A stretch of 64,000 nucleotides of DNA from Oscillatoriaceae cyanobacterium Prado104 (lineage in GTDB: Bacteria; Cyanobacteriota; Cyanobacteriia; Cyanobacteriales; Microcoleaceae): NCBI GenBank assembly GCA_025454405.1, contig JALOON010000009.1, forward strand, positions 28,707 through 92,706, read 5' to 3'. The notes under the pieces were generated by a model. It saw only the letters and a program-made list of their open reading frames with translations, searched no databases and was not told the origin of the DNA. Numbering within the stretch: the first letter of the stretch is position 1; each line of letters begins with the position of its first letter. Shown here in pieces: positions 26,510 through 34,919 of the stretch. A program made the translations under genes and the position numbers.

Positions 26510-28132
26510 TTATTTAACAGCATCAAACTGATATTTAGAGCCTGGCGGGCCGTCTTTACCTTCAACAGCCTTGACTAACGGAATCTCTTTTAACAGGTCA
26601 AATTCCTTCGCCGTTCCCGATATCTGAGTTCCTGCAGTGAGAAATTTAACTGTTCCCTCGCGGGTAGGATTGCTGCTAATTGCTGCTGCTAAAGCTTGAG
26701 TAGCATCGAAAGCTGTTGCAGTGCGCCAACTGACTCGTCCTTTCCAAATCTCGGAGGCTTCTTTGGAAAAAGGATCGTCTTTTTCCCAGCGCCAAGGAAC
26801 TGCTAGCACTAAATCTTTAATAGCGTCTCCTCCTTTAACTAAAGTCGTAGGAGTATAAAGTTCGCTGCCTCCCATTAATGCTAAAGGTGTGGCTGTTTCT
26901 TTATTGGCTTGAGCGATCGCGATCGCCTGTTCTACTTGGTCTTTGCTCATCGCCATAAATACCACATTTGCTCCGGCTTGGCTGACATCAGCTACAGCAG
27001 CTTTAGCATCAAAAGTAGCACCCGCTTTGACATCGATTTCTTTAACAATTTTGCCGCCTGCTTTTGGCACTTCCAAAACTAATAGTTCTTTGAGTTGCTT
27101 GCTGTAAACGCTGTCAGAATTGTAGAAGATTGCGATCGCGGCGGGCGAGTGATTTTTGCTAGCATAATTTGCGACAGTTTCGCCAAGTTTTTGGAGGTAA
27201 ACTTTGAGCATTTCCTCAGTTTTTTCCAGCATCTTGGTGAGTTTCAAGGTGGCTTTGTTAGCAGGGTCGATCGAAACGCTGGAACTAATCGGCGAAATAG
27301 CGGCTAATCCTGCGGTTTCATAGCTTTTTATTGCCTCTTGAGAGCTGCTATCAATGCCGTGTCCCAAAACTCCCAATACGCTGGCAGAGTTAACTAAGTC
27401 TTGGGAGATCGATACAGTTTTGCCTGCTTCGTCATTAACAATTACTATTTCTAATAACCGACCGGGAACCGCAGGACTTTTGTTGAATTGTTCTTGATAT
27501 AAAGCCGCGCCTCTGAGCACTTCTTTAGCTGCATCAGCACTGCCCGCGATCGGCACCACTACGGCAATTGTTAGGGGATTTCCTGTTTTTTGAGCCGCGG
27601 CATTGTTGAGATAAATTTTAGTTTCTGGGTCGTTGGGGTCTTTTGCGGCGGCTTCTTGATATTTCGCGATCGCATCATCCCAATTCTTACCTACAAATGC
27701 GGCAGCTCCAGCTTGTTTTTCAGCATCAGCTTTGCCACCTGCGAGCAGAATTTTTTCCCCTTGACTCAGCAGCGAGGCGCTGACTGCTTTTGAGCTGAGG
27801 AATTCCCCCGGTGGAGCAGCAGTTATGGGAGTAGTCGGTGTGGCATCTCCAGGTGTCTCAGCAACCTCTGGCGTTTTGTTAGAAAACGCTTTGTACAAAC
27901 CAAATCCGCCACCACCGATGACTAATATTCCTGCAGCAGCGATCGCAATTGGTTTGATCGGCAGTCCATTTCCCGGTCCTGAAACCCTAGTATTTGTTGA
28001 ACCAACTACAGCCTCTTTCGGCAAGCCGCACATCAAGCAAATTGGCCCGTCGTTGTCATAGGGCGGGTGGGGACCACTACCGTTATATTGTCCTGGATTG
28101 TGTTTGGGTACGCCGTCGCAGCTCCAACTCAT
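26510..28132 (-). CDS. Membrane-anchored periplasmic-binding (Peripla_BP_6-like) protein with N-terminal metal-binding-like segment
   Basis: 540 residues. The first 40 hold C5, a His/Pro/Asn-rich stretch and ICLMCGLP (CxxC), resembling a small zinc site. A membrane helix spans about 62-80 (PIAIAAAGILVIGGGGFGL). Then come a Thr/Pro linker, a short TPR-like piece (FVGKNWDDAIAKYQEAAAKDPNDPE) and a branched-chain amino-acid-binding-like domain (190-535; IAVVVPIAGSADAAKEVLRG, VLGVLGHGIDSSS, AAISPISSS, ALMGGSELYTP). No permease or ABC ATPase is nearby, so it looks like a receptor and not a transporter subunit. It is first in the minus-strand cluster with VWA, tubulin-like and kinase genes. Confidence 0.85.
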   Translation of the reverse strand: MSWSCDGVPKHNPGQYNGSGPHPPYDNDGPICLMCGLPKEAVVGSTNTRVSGPGNGLPIKPIAIAAAGILVIGGGGFGLYKAFSNKTPEVAETPGDATPTTPITAAPPGEFLSSKAVSASLLSQGEKILLAGGKADAEKQAGAAAFVGKNWDDAIAKYQEAAAKDPNDPETKIYLNNAAAQKTGNPLTIAVVVPIAGSADAAKEVLRGAALYQEQFNKSPAVPGRLLEIVIVNDEAGKTVSISQDLVNSASVLGVLGHGIDSSSQEAIKSYETAGLAAISPISSSVSIDPANKATLKLTKMLEKTEEMLKVYLQKLGETVANYASKNHSPAAIAIFYNSDSVYSKQLKELLVLEVPKAGGKIVKEIDVKAGATFDAKAAVADVSQAGANVVFMAMSKDQVEQAIAIAQANKETATPLALMGGSELYTPTTLVKGGDAIKDLVLAVPWRWEKDDPFSKEASEIWKGRVSWRTATAFDATQALAAAISSNPTREGTVKFLTAGTQISGTAKEFDLLKEIPLVKAVEGKDGPPGSKYQFDAVK

Positions 28133-28249
28133 GTTTGCTACCTTTCTTTTTTTACCCTTTTGGGTATTGTACAGCTTGACATCTGTCTTGAGAAAGGTTA
28201 ACTGAGCAAAAACACGAAATCTTTAAAAATTGGACTTACGCATAAATTT

Positions 28250-28336
28250 AAAGAAACCGGGTTTTCGATCGAATCTGGGGGCTGTAATGAAGCCTTCTAG
28301 CAAAAACCCGATTTCTGACCGCCCGTGCGTCAGTCC
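28250..28336. repeat. Dispersed element with GAAACCGGGTTTT ends and GTGCGTCAGTCC tail
   Basis: AAGAAACCGGGTTTTCGATCG near 28251, then AAAAACCCGATTTCTG near 28302, followed by GTGCGTCAGTCC. The same layout recurs near 37528, 41643 and 49707. The rest of 28133-28549 shows no supported gene. Confidence 0.65.
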
Positions 28337-28549
28337 TGTAATCCCTACGAAAGTAGACTTTGGGGAGAATTTAGCGGTAAGGTGCATCGCTACGGGATCG
28401 TTATCAAGAGTTAGTGTCGGTCGCGGGCGACGCACGCTAATTTTACTTTGGGGATAATCTAATGGTCCGATCGCCAAGGAGAAATTCTAGAGGTCTTCTT
28501 CCGCAGCAGTTGGGATTGCATGAAAATCCTCCTACTGCTGTGTTTTTAT

Positions 28550-28717
28550 TTATTGCACTTGTTTCTGTCTTTCGGCTTGTTTAGTTTCCGACCATTTTTG
28601 ATATTTAGCCGTATTAGCTGTTATCAATTGACACATTTCTCTAGCTTTATGTTCGGCGTTTTTGACTGATTTCCAAATTTCTATCAGTTCCTTTTCATCG
28701 AGTTCTTTTTGTCTCAT
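28550..28717 (-). CDS. Small charged helical protein, 55 residues
   Basis: ATG at 28717 with GGAG 8 bases upstream. The product starts MRQKELDEKELIEIWKSVKN and ends KQAERQKQVQ; it is lysine/glutamate-rich, helical and has one cysteine. I do not recognise the family. The ribosome binding site and balanced composition support a real gene. It is downstream of the Uma2 gene, on the same strand. Confidence 0.5.
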   Translation of the reverse strand: MRQKELDEKELIEIWKSVKNAEHKAREMCQLITANTAKYQKWSETKQAERQKQVQ

Positions 28718-28773
28718 TGCAAATTCTCCAAACGGGTTTTAACGCTACTAACTATTATTAATTAAAAATTGTC

Positions 28774-28890
28774 AACTATCGATCGCGAGCGGGGACGCTC
28801 GCACTTACAACTATCAATCGATCGCGAGCGGGGACGCTCGCACTTACAACTATCGATCGATCGCGAGCGGGGACGCTCGCACTTACAACT
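28774..28890. repeat. 39-bp tandem repeat, three copies
   Basis: Units with GCGAGCGGGGACGCTCGC (a small palindrome) followed by ACTTACAACTATC, starting 39 bp apart, end right at the stop of the Uma2 gene. A related single copy is at about 39497-39530. Confidence 0.85.
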
Positions 28891-28892
28891 AT

Positions 28893-29477
28893 TTACATAA
28901 TTTCTGCTAAATCCAACACAAAACCCGGCAGTACATCTTCCCCTGAAAGAGCGGCAGGATTTTGGAGGATTTCAACATCTCGATCGGGCCGATAAATTTC
29001 CACCCGCCGATTTTTCCTGTCAATTAACCAACCCAACTTAGCACCGTTATCTATATATTCCTGCATTTTTTCTTGCAGTTTTTTCAAAGAATCAGTCTTA
29101 GAGCGCAACTCAACTACAAAATCGGGACACAAAGGAGCAAAACCTTCTTTTTGTTCTGCTGTTAAAGCATCCCACCGTTCTTTTTTCACCCAAGAAGCAT
29201 CAGGAGAGCGATCGGCCCCATTGGGCAGCGTGAAACCCCCTGAAGAGTCAAACGCAACTCCTAGATTATTTCGCCGGCTCCAGGATTGAAGTTGATAGGA
29301 TAGATCGATATTGCGCTTGCTAGTTTCGCTACCTGTTGGTGGCATAATAATTAATTCCCCTGATGCTGTTCGTTCAAATTGATAATCGCGGTTGTTCTGA
29401 CAAAGCTCAAAAAATTGCTCGTCCGTTAAGTTGATGAATAATTCGATCGAACTTGCAGGCAAATGGGTTCCAATCAT
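28893..29477 (-). CDS. Uma2 family (DUF820) endonuclease-like protein
   Basis: 194 residues. Typical features: LTDEQFFELCQNNRDYQFER at the start, GELIIMPPTGSETSKRN, DSSGGFTLPNGADRSPDASWV, and the PD-(D/E)xK-type core PDFVVELRSKTDSL with the ELRSK catalytic-type residues, then GAKLGWLIDRKNRRVEIYR. This family is greatly expanded in cyanobacteria; it has a restriction-endonuclease fold, but biological targets are unknown. Stand-alone gene with AT-rich upstream DNA. Confidence 0.9.
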   Translation of the reverse strand: MIGTHLPASSIELFINLTDEQFFELCQNNRDYQFERTASGELIIMPPTGSETSKRNIDLSYQLQSWSRRNNLGVAFDSSGGFTLPNGADRSPDASWVKKERWDALTAEQKEGFAPLCPDFVVELRSKTDSLKKLQEKMQEYIDNGAKLGWLIDRKNRRVEIYRPDRDVEILQNPAALSGEDVLPGFVLDLAEIM

Positions 29478-29681
29478 ATTTTTTATCCTGTTTTAAATTC
29501 TTTTGAACTCATTTTTGTTATTACTTACTAGCGCGAGTTTTAGAGAAAAATTTTTAACTCGATCGATCTAATTATAAACAGATTATTCCTAATTTAACTG
29601 TATGCTAGCACAAACAGGCGTTTGCAGCTTGATAAACTGCGATCGCCCTTGAATAAGAAAAAGAGCGATCGCCCTGACAAA

Positions 29682-29915
29682 TTACTGTTTCCAGTAACGG
29701 GTTAAAATTCGCATTATTTCACCCGCGATCGGCGATGGTAAAGGCGGACTCCACTCATCAACTTTGGCAAAACCCAAGACGTGAAGTAAATTGATGATGC
29801 TTTCTACTCCTTTGGGAACGCCGCAAATTAGCAACCGGATCGGTTGTTTGCCGGCGGGCGCGTCGGGAATTTCTTCGCGAAGCAGTTCGGGAACTGATTT
29901 TGGCTGTGATATCAT
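29682..29915 (-). CDS. Conserved-looking small protein, 77 residues
   Basis: ATG at 29915 with GGAGAAAT just upstream. Sequence MISQPKSVPELLREEIPD, then PIRLLICGVPKGVESIINLLHVLGFAKVDEWSPPLP and a C-terminal EIMRILTRYWKQ. It looks like a small alpha/beta protein; I believe similar proteins occur in other cyanobacteria but cannot name a function. The two-residue WSPPLP and RILTRY blocks suggest a conserved family. Confidence 0.65.
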   Translation of the reverse strand: MISQPKSVPELLREEIPDAPAGKQPIRLLICGVPKGVESIINLLHVLGFAKVDEWSPPLPSPIAGEIMRILTRYWKQ

Positions 29916-30106
29916 AGATATTTCTCCTGAATATGGGAGTTCCAGACCCCACTGAACGATTGTCAGTCCGAGCGGTGGGGGCTGGTTTTTACATACACTC
30001 TACAGTACCGCGGTATGCACTCCCTGTCAACCCATAAGGGTAAAATAAACGGTGTGGAAGGTCAAAACAAGTTACAATGGGGCAGTAATAGCAAAAAACA
30101 ACAGCC

Positions 30107-30313
30107 TTGCCAGCCAAATTACCAAGAATAGTTGTCTATCTTCCCGAAGAAGTCAAAGCAGACCTAGAACTGCTGGCCAAATCGCACTATCGGCCGGTTT
30201 CAAATATGGTGCTGTCACTAATCCAAGAAGCAATAGAACAAGCTAAATCTGAGGGTAGAATTCCCAGGGACGATCGATCGTCACAAAACAGCGATAACGA
30301 CAAGGAGTATTGA
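30107..30313 (+). CDS. Ribbon-helix-helix (CopG-like) protein
   Basis: 68 residues from a TTG start at 30107 (first residues PAKLPRIVVYLPEEVKADLE). The beta strand RIVVYLPEEV followed by helices ADLELLAKSHYRPVSNMVLSLIQEAIEQAKSEG is the classic CopG/RHH layout. Such proteins bind operators as dimers and often act as antitoxins. It is followed 59 bp later by a second RHH gene and then two GIY-YIG genes. Confidence 0.7.
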   Translation: MPAKLPRIVVYLPEEVKADLELLAKSHYRPVSNMVLSLIQEAIEQAKSEGRIPRDDRSSQNSDNDKEY

Positions 30314-30372
30314 AACAGGAAGTTAATATTTGTCGGCTAAAATGACATTAAACCACTTATCCCCAAAACGAC

Positions 30373-30552
30373 GTGAGTCCAGCAAAATCTCCCAGAGTCG
30401 CTTTTTACCCACCACCGGAAATTAATGAGAAATTAGAGAAACTAGCTAATATTGAGCGCCGATCGATCTCTCAAATGGCATTACTTTTGGTGGAAGAAGG
30501 ACTCGAAAGAGCTCAGAAACAAGGAAGATTCGATGAATCGAAAAACGATTAA
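30373..30552 (+). CDS. Second ribbon-helix-helix (CopG-like) protein
   Basis: 59 residues from a GTG start at 30373: MSPAKSPRVAFYPPPEINEK, then LEKLANIERRSISQMALLLVEEGLERAQKQGRFDE. The strand plus two helices match the first RHH protein (AKxPRVxxYxPxE), so the pair looks like a tandem duplication. The last 20 bp overlap the start of the GIY-YIG gene at 30533, so translation is probably coupled. Possible regulator or antitoxin of the nuclease (inference). Confidence 0.65.
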   Translation: MSPAKSPRVAFYPPPEINEKLEKLANIERRSISQMALLLVEEGLERAQKQGRFDESKND

Positions 30553-31003
30553 ACCTCTAACTTTGCCCTCACTGCCATTGGTCGATCGCTCTCAACTGCC
30601 TGCGTGTCCTGCCGTATACTTTGTATTGGAGGGTGACACAGTTTTGTACATCGGCCAGACAGGGAACCTTCAACAGCGTTGGATAGCACATCATCGCTGG
30701 CATCAACTAAAGGTAATCGGCGGTAATATTCGGATTGCTTGGCTTGAATGCAGCGATGTTAATCTGCTGGTAGGTATTGAAAAAGCTGCGATCGAATACT
30801 TCCAGCCATCTCTCAATCAAACGAGGGTTGGAGGCGAACAAAATACTGTCAAACTTGTAATTCCCAAGGCTTTGAAGATCCGGTTCAAAGCTTTGTGCGT
30901 TCGTGCGGAAAGAGATATGAGCAGCGTCGGATGCGAACTAATAGAAAGCTGGTGTCAAGAGCAAGAGGAAGCCGAGGCAAAACGGCGCGAGTCAGATAGG
31001 TGA
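30533..31003 (+). CDS. GIY-YIG nuclease with C-terminal RHH-like segment
   Basis: 156 residues from the ATG at 30533, which has AAGGAAG upstream; an earlier in-frame start at 30452 would read out of the RHH gene. The GIY-YIG domain spans about 25-105: PAVYFVLEGDTVLYIGQTGNLQQRW, with the first motif as VYF instead of GIY and E near 85 (VGIEKAAIEYF). The C-terminus, VKLVIPKALKIRFKALCVRAERD and SSVGCELIESW, resembles an RHH fold, so this may be a nuclease-DNA-binding fusion (inference). The start overlaps the RHH gene. The next GIY-YIG gene follows 108 bp downstream. Confidence 0.75.
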   Translation: MNRKTIKPLTLPSLPLVDRSQLPACPAVYFVLEGDTVLYIGQTGNLQQRWIAHHRWHQLKVIGGNIRIAWLECSDVNLLVGIEKAAIEYFQPSLNQTRVGGEQNTVKLVIPKALKIRFKALCVRAERDMSSVGCELIESWCQEQEEAEAKRRESDR

Positions 31004-31111
31004 AGGGGCGAAATTGCGATTTCCCAAACACTTATTATTAAAAATTTGTCTGCTTTACCTTAAAATATTTAGATGAAATTGTATATTATAATAACGAAAA
31101 ATTGCTCAAAA

Positions 31112-32044
31112 ATGCTGAAAGAATTTGGGATATTACCCAGTCTAAAACTGACAGAGCGGCACAGATTGCCAGAATGTTCAGCAATCTACTTTGCGATCGC
31201 TCGCGAGCAAGTTCTCTATGTTGGCTTGGCAACAAATTTGAGAAATCGCTGGCAAAATCACCATCGCTTGCCCCAACTGGAAGCAGTCGCTCGAAAGTGC
31301 GAAGTTAAACTATTTTGGCTGAGTTGTACTCCAAGTGAACTGAATGAGTTAGAACGCCAGTATATCAAACACTACTGTCCGACTTTGAATCAAACTAAAA
31401 TTCCCGATCGGCAAATTGTACCTAGCTTTCAGATGTTGGCGCTGTCACTCAAGAAGTTAAACGAACGAGTTATTGGACTGGGAGTTTGTCCGGCAGAGAA
31501 TCACCAACTAAAAACAGTTGTTTTAGGTTATTTAACTTATTTTGAAAAAATTGTAACTACTAATTTGCGGAAGAGTTTAAAAGCGATTAACAAAAAGCCA
31601 AACAGTTTATTTAAATGGACGGAGACTCTACGGCGTCAAGAGGGCGCTCGCTGGCGAACACGTTTCAATGGAATTGAAATTCAGATCGTTCCTATTTTTG
31701 AAAAACGCATCGCGCACAATCCAAGTCTATATGAGGTGATGGCAGAGAAACGCTTTGGACGTAACTGGACTGAAATTCCTTTAACTGAATATGACGCAAT
31801 GAGAAAAGAAGTTAAAGCAATGTCTTTTAGAGAAAGGCTAGAGTTGGCTCGCAGTTCAGAAATAGGCTGGAAACTTTTTCCTTGGGAATGTGGGGCGAAA
31901 TATCGTACAATCAGTGGCATAGAAATTATGTGTCTGACGAGCAGCCAATTAGAGGCTTTATTCTCCAACTATCCGTATCTAGAAGAACAGTATCCGAAAA
32001 TGTATGCGATCGAAGACGATCCAATCCCCAAGCTAATATTTTAA
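31112..32044 (+). CDS. GIY-YIG domain protein with long C-terminal extension
   Basis: 310 residues from the ATG at 31112, chosen because the spacing to the domain then matches the gene at 30533; an ATG at 31073 adds 13 residues. The N-terminal domain (20-105) has SAIYFAIAREQVLYVGLATNLRNRW and LNELERQYIKHYCPTLNQTK, parallel to its neighbour (PSLNQTR). The remaining 200 residues are unrecognised, helical and basic (LRKSLKAINKK, RWRTRFNGIEIQIVPIFEK). The first motif is AIYF and the second YVG, so activity is uncertain. Probably a paralogue of the neighbour. Confidence 0.7.
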   Translation: MLKEFGILPSLKLTERHRLPECSAIYFAIAREQVLYVGLATNLRNRWQNHHRLPQLEAVARKCEVKLFWLSCTPSELNELERQYIKHYCPTLNQTKIPDRQIVPSFQMLALSLKKLNERVIGLGVCPAENHQLKTVVLGYLTYFEKIVTTNLRKSLKAINKKPNSLFKWTETLRRQEGARWRTRFNGIEIQIVPIFEKRIAHNPSLYEVMAEKRFGRNWTEIPLTEYDAMRKEVKAMSFRERLELARSSEIGWKLFPWECGAKYRTISGIEIMCLTSSQLEALFSNYPYLEEQYPKMYAIEDDPIPKLIF

Positions 32045-32338
32045 TTTAAGTTCAATATTTCAAGGGAATCCCTACGCGCTCCGGCGGCTTCCCATCTTCA
32101 AGTTTTTCAGGGAGTACGATCGAAATTTAAAAGGTGGGCATTGTCCGTAGCGAGTTCAATTTAACCATCATTTACATACAATGCCTGCGCTACAGTTCGA
32201 TCGGACAGTCCTTTACAGTTTTGCTCGATCGAGACCATTCTCAATAATATTATTTCAACAATGTACGCTCCAATTCCCCAAACTTGCTAACATTTGAAAT
32301 GGCGATCGCGACCGTTACGACGAAGGGAAAAAGAATCT

Positions 32339-34309
32339 ATGAAAAGCCTGTGGAACGACCTGGAAGCGCAGCAATATCCCGATGACTTAGCTTTGCGCGT
32401 TTACACCTCCCGCCTGTTGGGACGCGAACCGGCATTAGTCTTGCATGGCGGCGGCAACACCTCCGTCAAAATCCGCGAAACCAACATCGTCGGCGAACCA
32501 GAAGACATTCTCTACGTTAAAGGCAGCGGCTGGGATCTCGCCACCATTGAAGCTGCCGGATTCTCTCCCGTCCGCATTCCCCACCTGCTGAAACTGGCGC
32601 AACTCGAATCCCTCTCCGACCCCCAGATGGTCAACGAACTGAAAACTCAGATGACCCGCGCTAGCGCCCCTTCTCCATCTGTCGAAACGATTCTTCACGC
32701 TACGCTGCCTTATAAATATGTAGACCACACTCACGCCGATGCGGTGATTGCGATTACAAATACAGCTAATGGATTCGATCGGATTCGGGAGATTTACGGC
32801 GATAGTTTGGTGATTATTCCCTACGTGATGCCGGGATTCGATCTCGCTCGTTTGTGCGCCCAGAAATTTGCCGCCGATGCAACAGAAAAAACTGTCGGCA
32901 TGGTATTGCTAAATCACGGATTGTTCTCCTTTGGAGAAACAGCCCGCGAATCCTACGAACGGACGATCGAACTTGTTTCCCTGGCCGAAGATTACCTCCG
33001 CAAAAACGGCGCGGGCAGCCCTCCTTCCGCCCAAGCAACCGCCGCACCAGAAGACAAATCCCTGCGCCACAGCCTCGCCGAATTGCGCCACCAACTCTCT
33101 AAATCAGCCGGATTCCCCGTCATTTTGGCAACCAGTCGCACTCCGAAAACCCTCGCCTATGCCCGCCGCGACGACATCGCCACGATTTCCCAACAGGGGC
33201 CGCTGACTCCGGATCACGTCATTCGCACCAAGCGCGTCCCGATGTTGGGAAGAGATGTTGAGGCTTATATTGCAGCCTACAAAGCTTATTTCCAAGCCCA
33301 TGCTGCTGCCAATCTCACCATGCTAGACCCCGTACCGAGAGTGATTCTCGACCCGGATTTCGGGATGTGTGCGGTGGGGCAGACGGCGAAGGCGGCGCAG
33401 ATTGTAGCAGATATTTACGATCGCACCACCGACGCGATCGAATCGGCAACTCTCCTCGGCGGCTACCAAGCTTTGCCTGCCAAAGATATCTTCGCTGTCG
33501 AATACTGGGATTTGGAACAAGCCAAACTGCGTCAAGGTGGCAAACCGCCCGCATTTACCGGAGAAGTGGCGTTAGTTACCGGGGCGGCATCGGGAATTGG
33601 TAAAGCTTGCGTCGATTCGCTGTTAAAACGCGGCGCGGCGGTGGTGGGATTGGATATTAACCCGCAAATTGAAAGCTTGTATTCCCGTGCCGATTTTTGC
33701 GGCATTACTTGCAATGTTACTGATGAATCTGCGATCGTTGCTGCCTTAGAAAAAGCAATTGAGAAATTTGGCGGTTTAGATATTCTGATTCTCAATGCCG
33801 GAATTTTCCCCAAAGGTCGATCGATTTCTCAACTCGGCACCGATGAATGGCGCAAAGTCATGTCAATCAATCTCGATGCCAATCTAATATTAATGCGGGA
33901 ATGCCACCCGTTCCTCAAACTCGCACCGAAAGGCGGTCGCGTTGCCGTCATCGGGTCAAAAAACGTCCCCGCACCGGGGCCGGGTGCGGCTGCTTATTCT
34001 GCGTCTAAAGCAGCGCTAAATCAACTGGTGCGCGTAGCTGCATTGGAATGGGGGGGCGATCGCATTCGGATCAATACTCTGCATCCAAACGCGGTTTTCG
34101 ATACCGGAGTTTGGACGGATGAAGTGTTGGAATCCCGCGCCAAACATTACGGTTTATCGGTGGAAGAATACAAAACTAATAATGTGTTGAAAGTGCAAGT
34201 AACGAGTCATGCTGTTGCGGAATTGGCGGCGGAATTGTGCGGCGATTTGTTTGCCAATACCACGGCGGCGCAAATTCCGGTAGATGGAGGGAACGATCGG
34301 GTTATTTGA
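32339..34309 (+). CDS. Bifunctional class II aldolase / short-chain dehydrogenase
   Basis: 656 residues from the ATG at 32339 (MKSLWNDLEAQQYP), with AAGGGAAAA upstream. The N-terminal part (about 10-240) is a class II aldolase/adducin domain: LHGGGNTSVK, VKGSGWDL, zinc-ligand HTHADAV, and LLNHGLFSFG. The C-terminal part (about 405-656) is a short-chain dehydrogenase with VTGAASGIGKACVD (NAD-binding), LNAG, and catalytic YSASKAA. The fusion is like rhamnulose-1-phosphate aldolase/lactaldehyde dehydrogenase enzymes of sugar catabolism; the actual substrate here is not shown. Cytosolic. Confidence 0.92.
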   Translation: MKSLWNDLEAQQYPDDLALRVYTSRLLGREPALVLHGGGNTSVKIRETNIVGEPEDILYVKGSGWDLATIEAAGFSPVRIPHLLKLAQLESLSDPQMVNELKTQMTRASAPSPSVETILHATLPYKYVDHTHADAVIAITNTANGFDRIREIYGDSLVIIPYVMPGFDLARLCAQKFAADATEKTVGMVLLNHGLFSFGETARESYERTIELVSLAEDYLRKNGAGSPPSAQATAAPEDKSLRHSLAELRHQLSKSAGFPVILATSRTPKTLAYARRDDIATISQQGPLTPDHVIRTKRVPMLGRDVEAYIAAYKAYFQAHAAANLTMLDPVPRVILDPDFGMCAVGQTAKAAQIVADIYDRTTDAIESATLLGGYQALPAKDIFAVEYWDLEQAKLRQGGKPPAFTGEVALVTGAASGIGKACVDSLLKRGAAVVGLDINPQIESLYSRADFCGITCNVTDESAIVAALEKAIEKFGGLDILILNAGIFPKGRSISQLGTDEWRKVMSINLDANLILMRECHPFLKLAPKGGRVAVIGSKNVPAPGPGAAAYSASKAALNQLVRVAALEWGGDRIRINTLHPNAVFDTGVWTDEVLESRAKHYGLSVEEYKTNNVLKVQVTSHAVAELAAELCGDLFANTTAAQIPVDGGNDRVI

Positions 34310-34369
34310 TAGTAGATCGTCGATAGTTGGGATGCTTGTAAGATGCGTATTACTAGCGCGGCATGAAAA

Positions 34370-34670
34370 GCGAAGTAATACCAATTTTTTATGAGGCTGC
34401 ATAGAATTCGATCCCCCCTAACCCCCCTTAATAAGGGGGGGACAAGATTCTTCTCAAAGTCCCCCTTCTTATACCAATTTCATAAAGTTATGCTACAGAT
34501 AACAGCAGTCAAACCCATACTGCGACAAGAAGCATCTGTCGCGCTACTTAATGAAATTGGTATTAAGGGGAGCCGCTGCGGTCTTGGGCTCCCCCCAAGT
34601 GGATCGAGCGGCGTGGATGCGAGGGGGATCTAGATCTGTGCAACTTCACATTAAATTGGTATGAGTTTCT
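34370..34670. repeat. Inverted ATACCAATTT / AAATTGGTAT ends and CCCCCT-AAGGGG palindromes
   Basis: ATACCAATTT occurs at about 34378 and 34472, and its inverse AAATTGGTAT at about 34554 and 34653, giving nested inverted pairs, with CCCCCCTAACCCCCCTTAAT near 34412 and a related block near 34569-34630. This looks like one or two MITE-like elements nested together. No transposase is present. The rest of the 610-bp gap shows no gene. Confidence 0.65.
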
Positions 34671-34919
34671 TCAGCATCTGGTTTAACTTTGCTTATAACA
34701 AAACGCGGCAGCTCATCAAAATAGCAACCATTTTCAATGAAAGTAGAATAATTGTTTGTTGTACAGTAATAGCCTGGGATTTTCACAGCCAAAGTTAATC
34801 GCTACCCGATCGCCCGTTTCCCCATACCCTCAAAATCTTCCTCAAGACACTCGTGTGTCCGGTCAACAGCGCTATCCTAAGAATATATAGCCCTTAAACC
34901 CGATCGACCCGGAGGCAAC

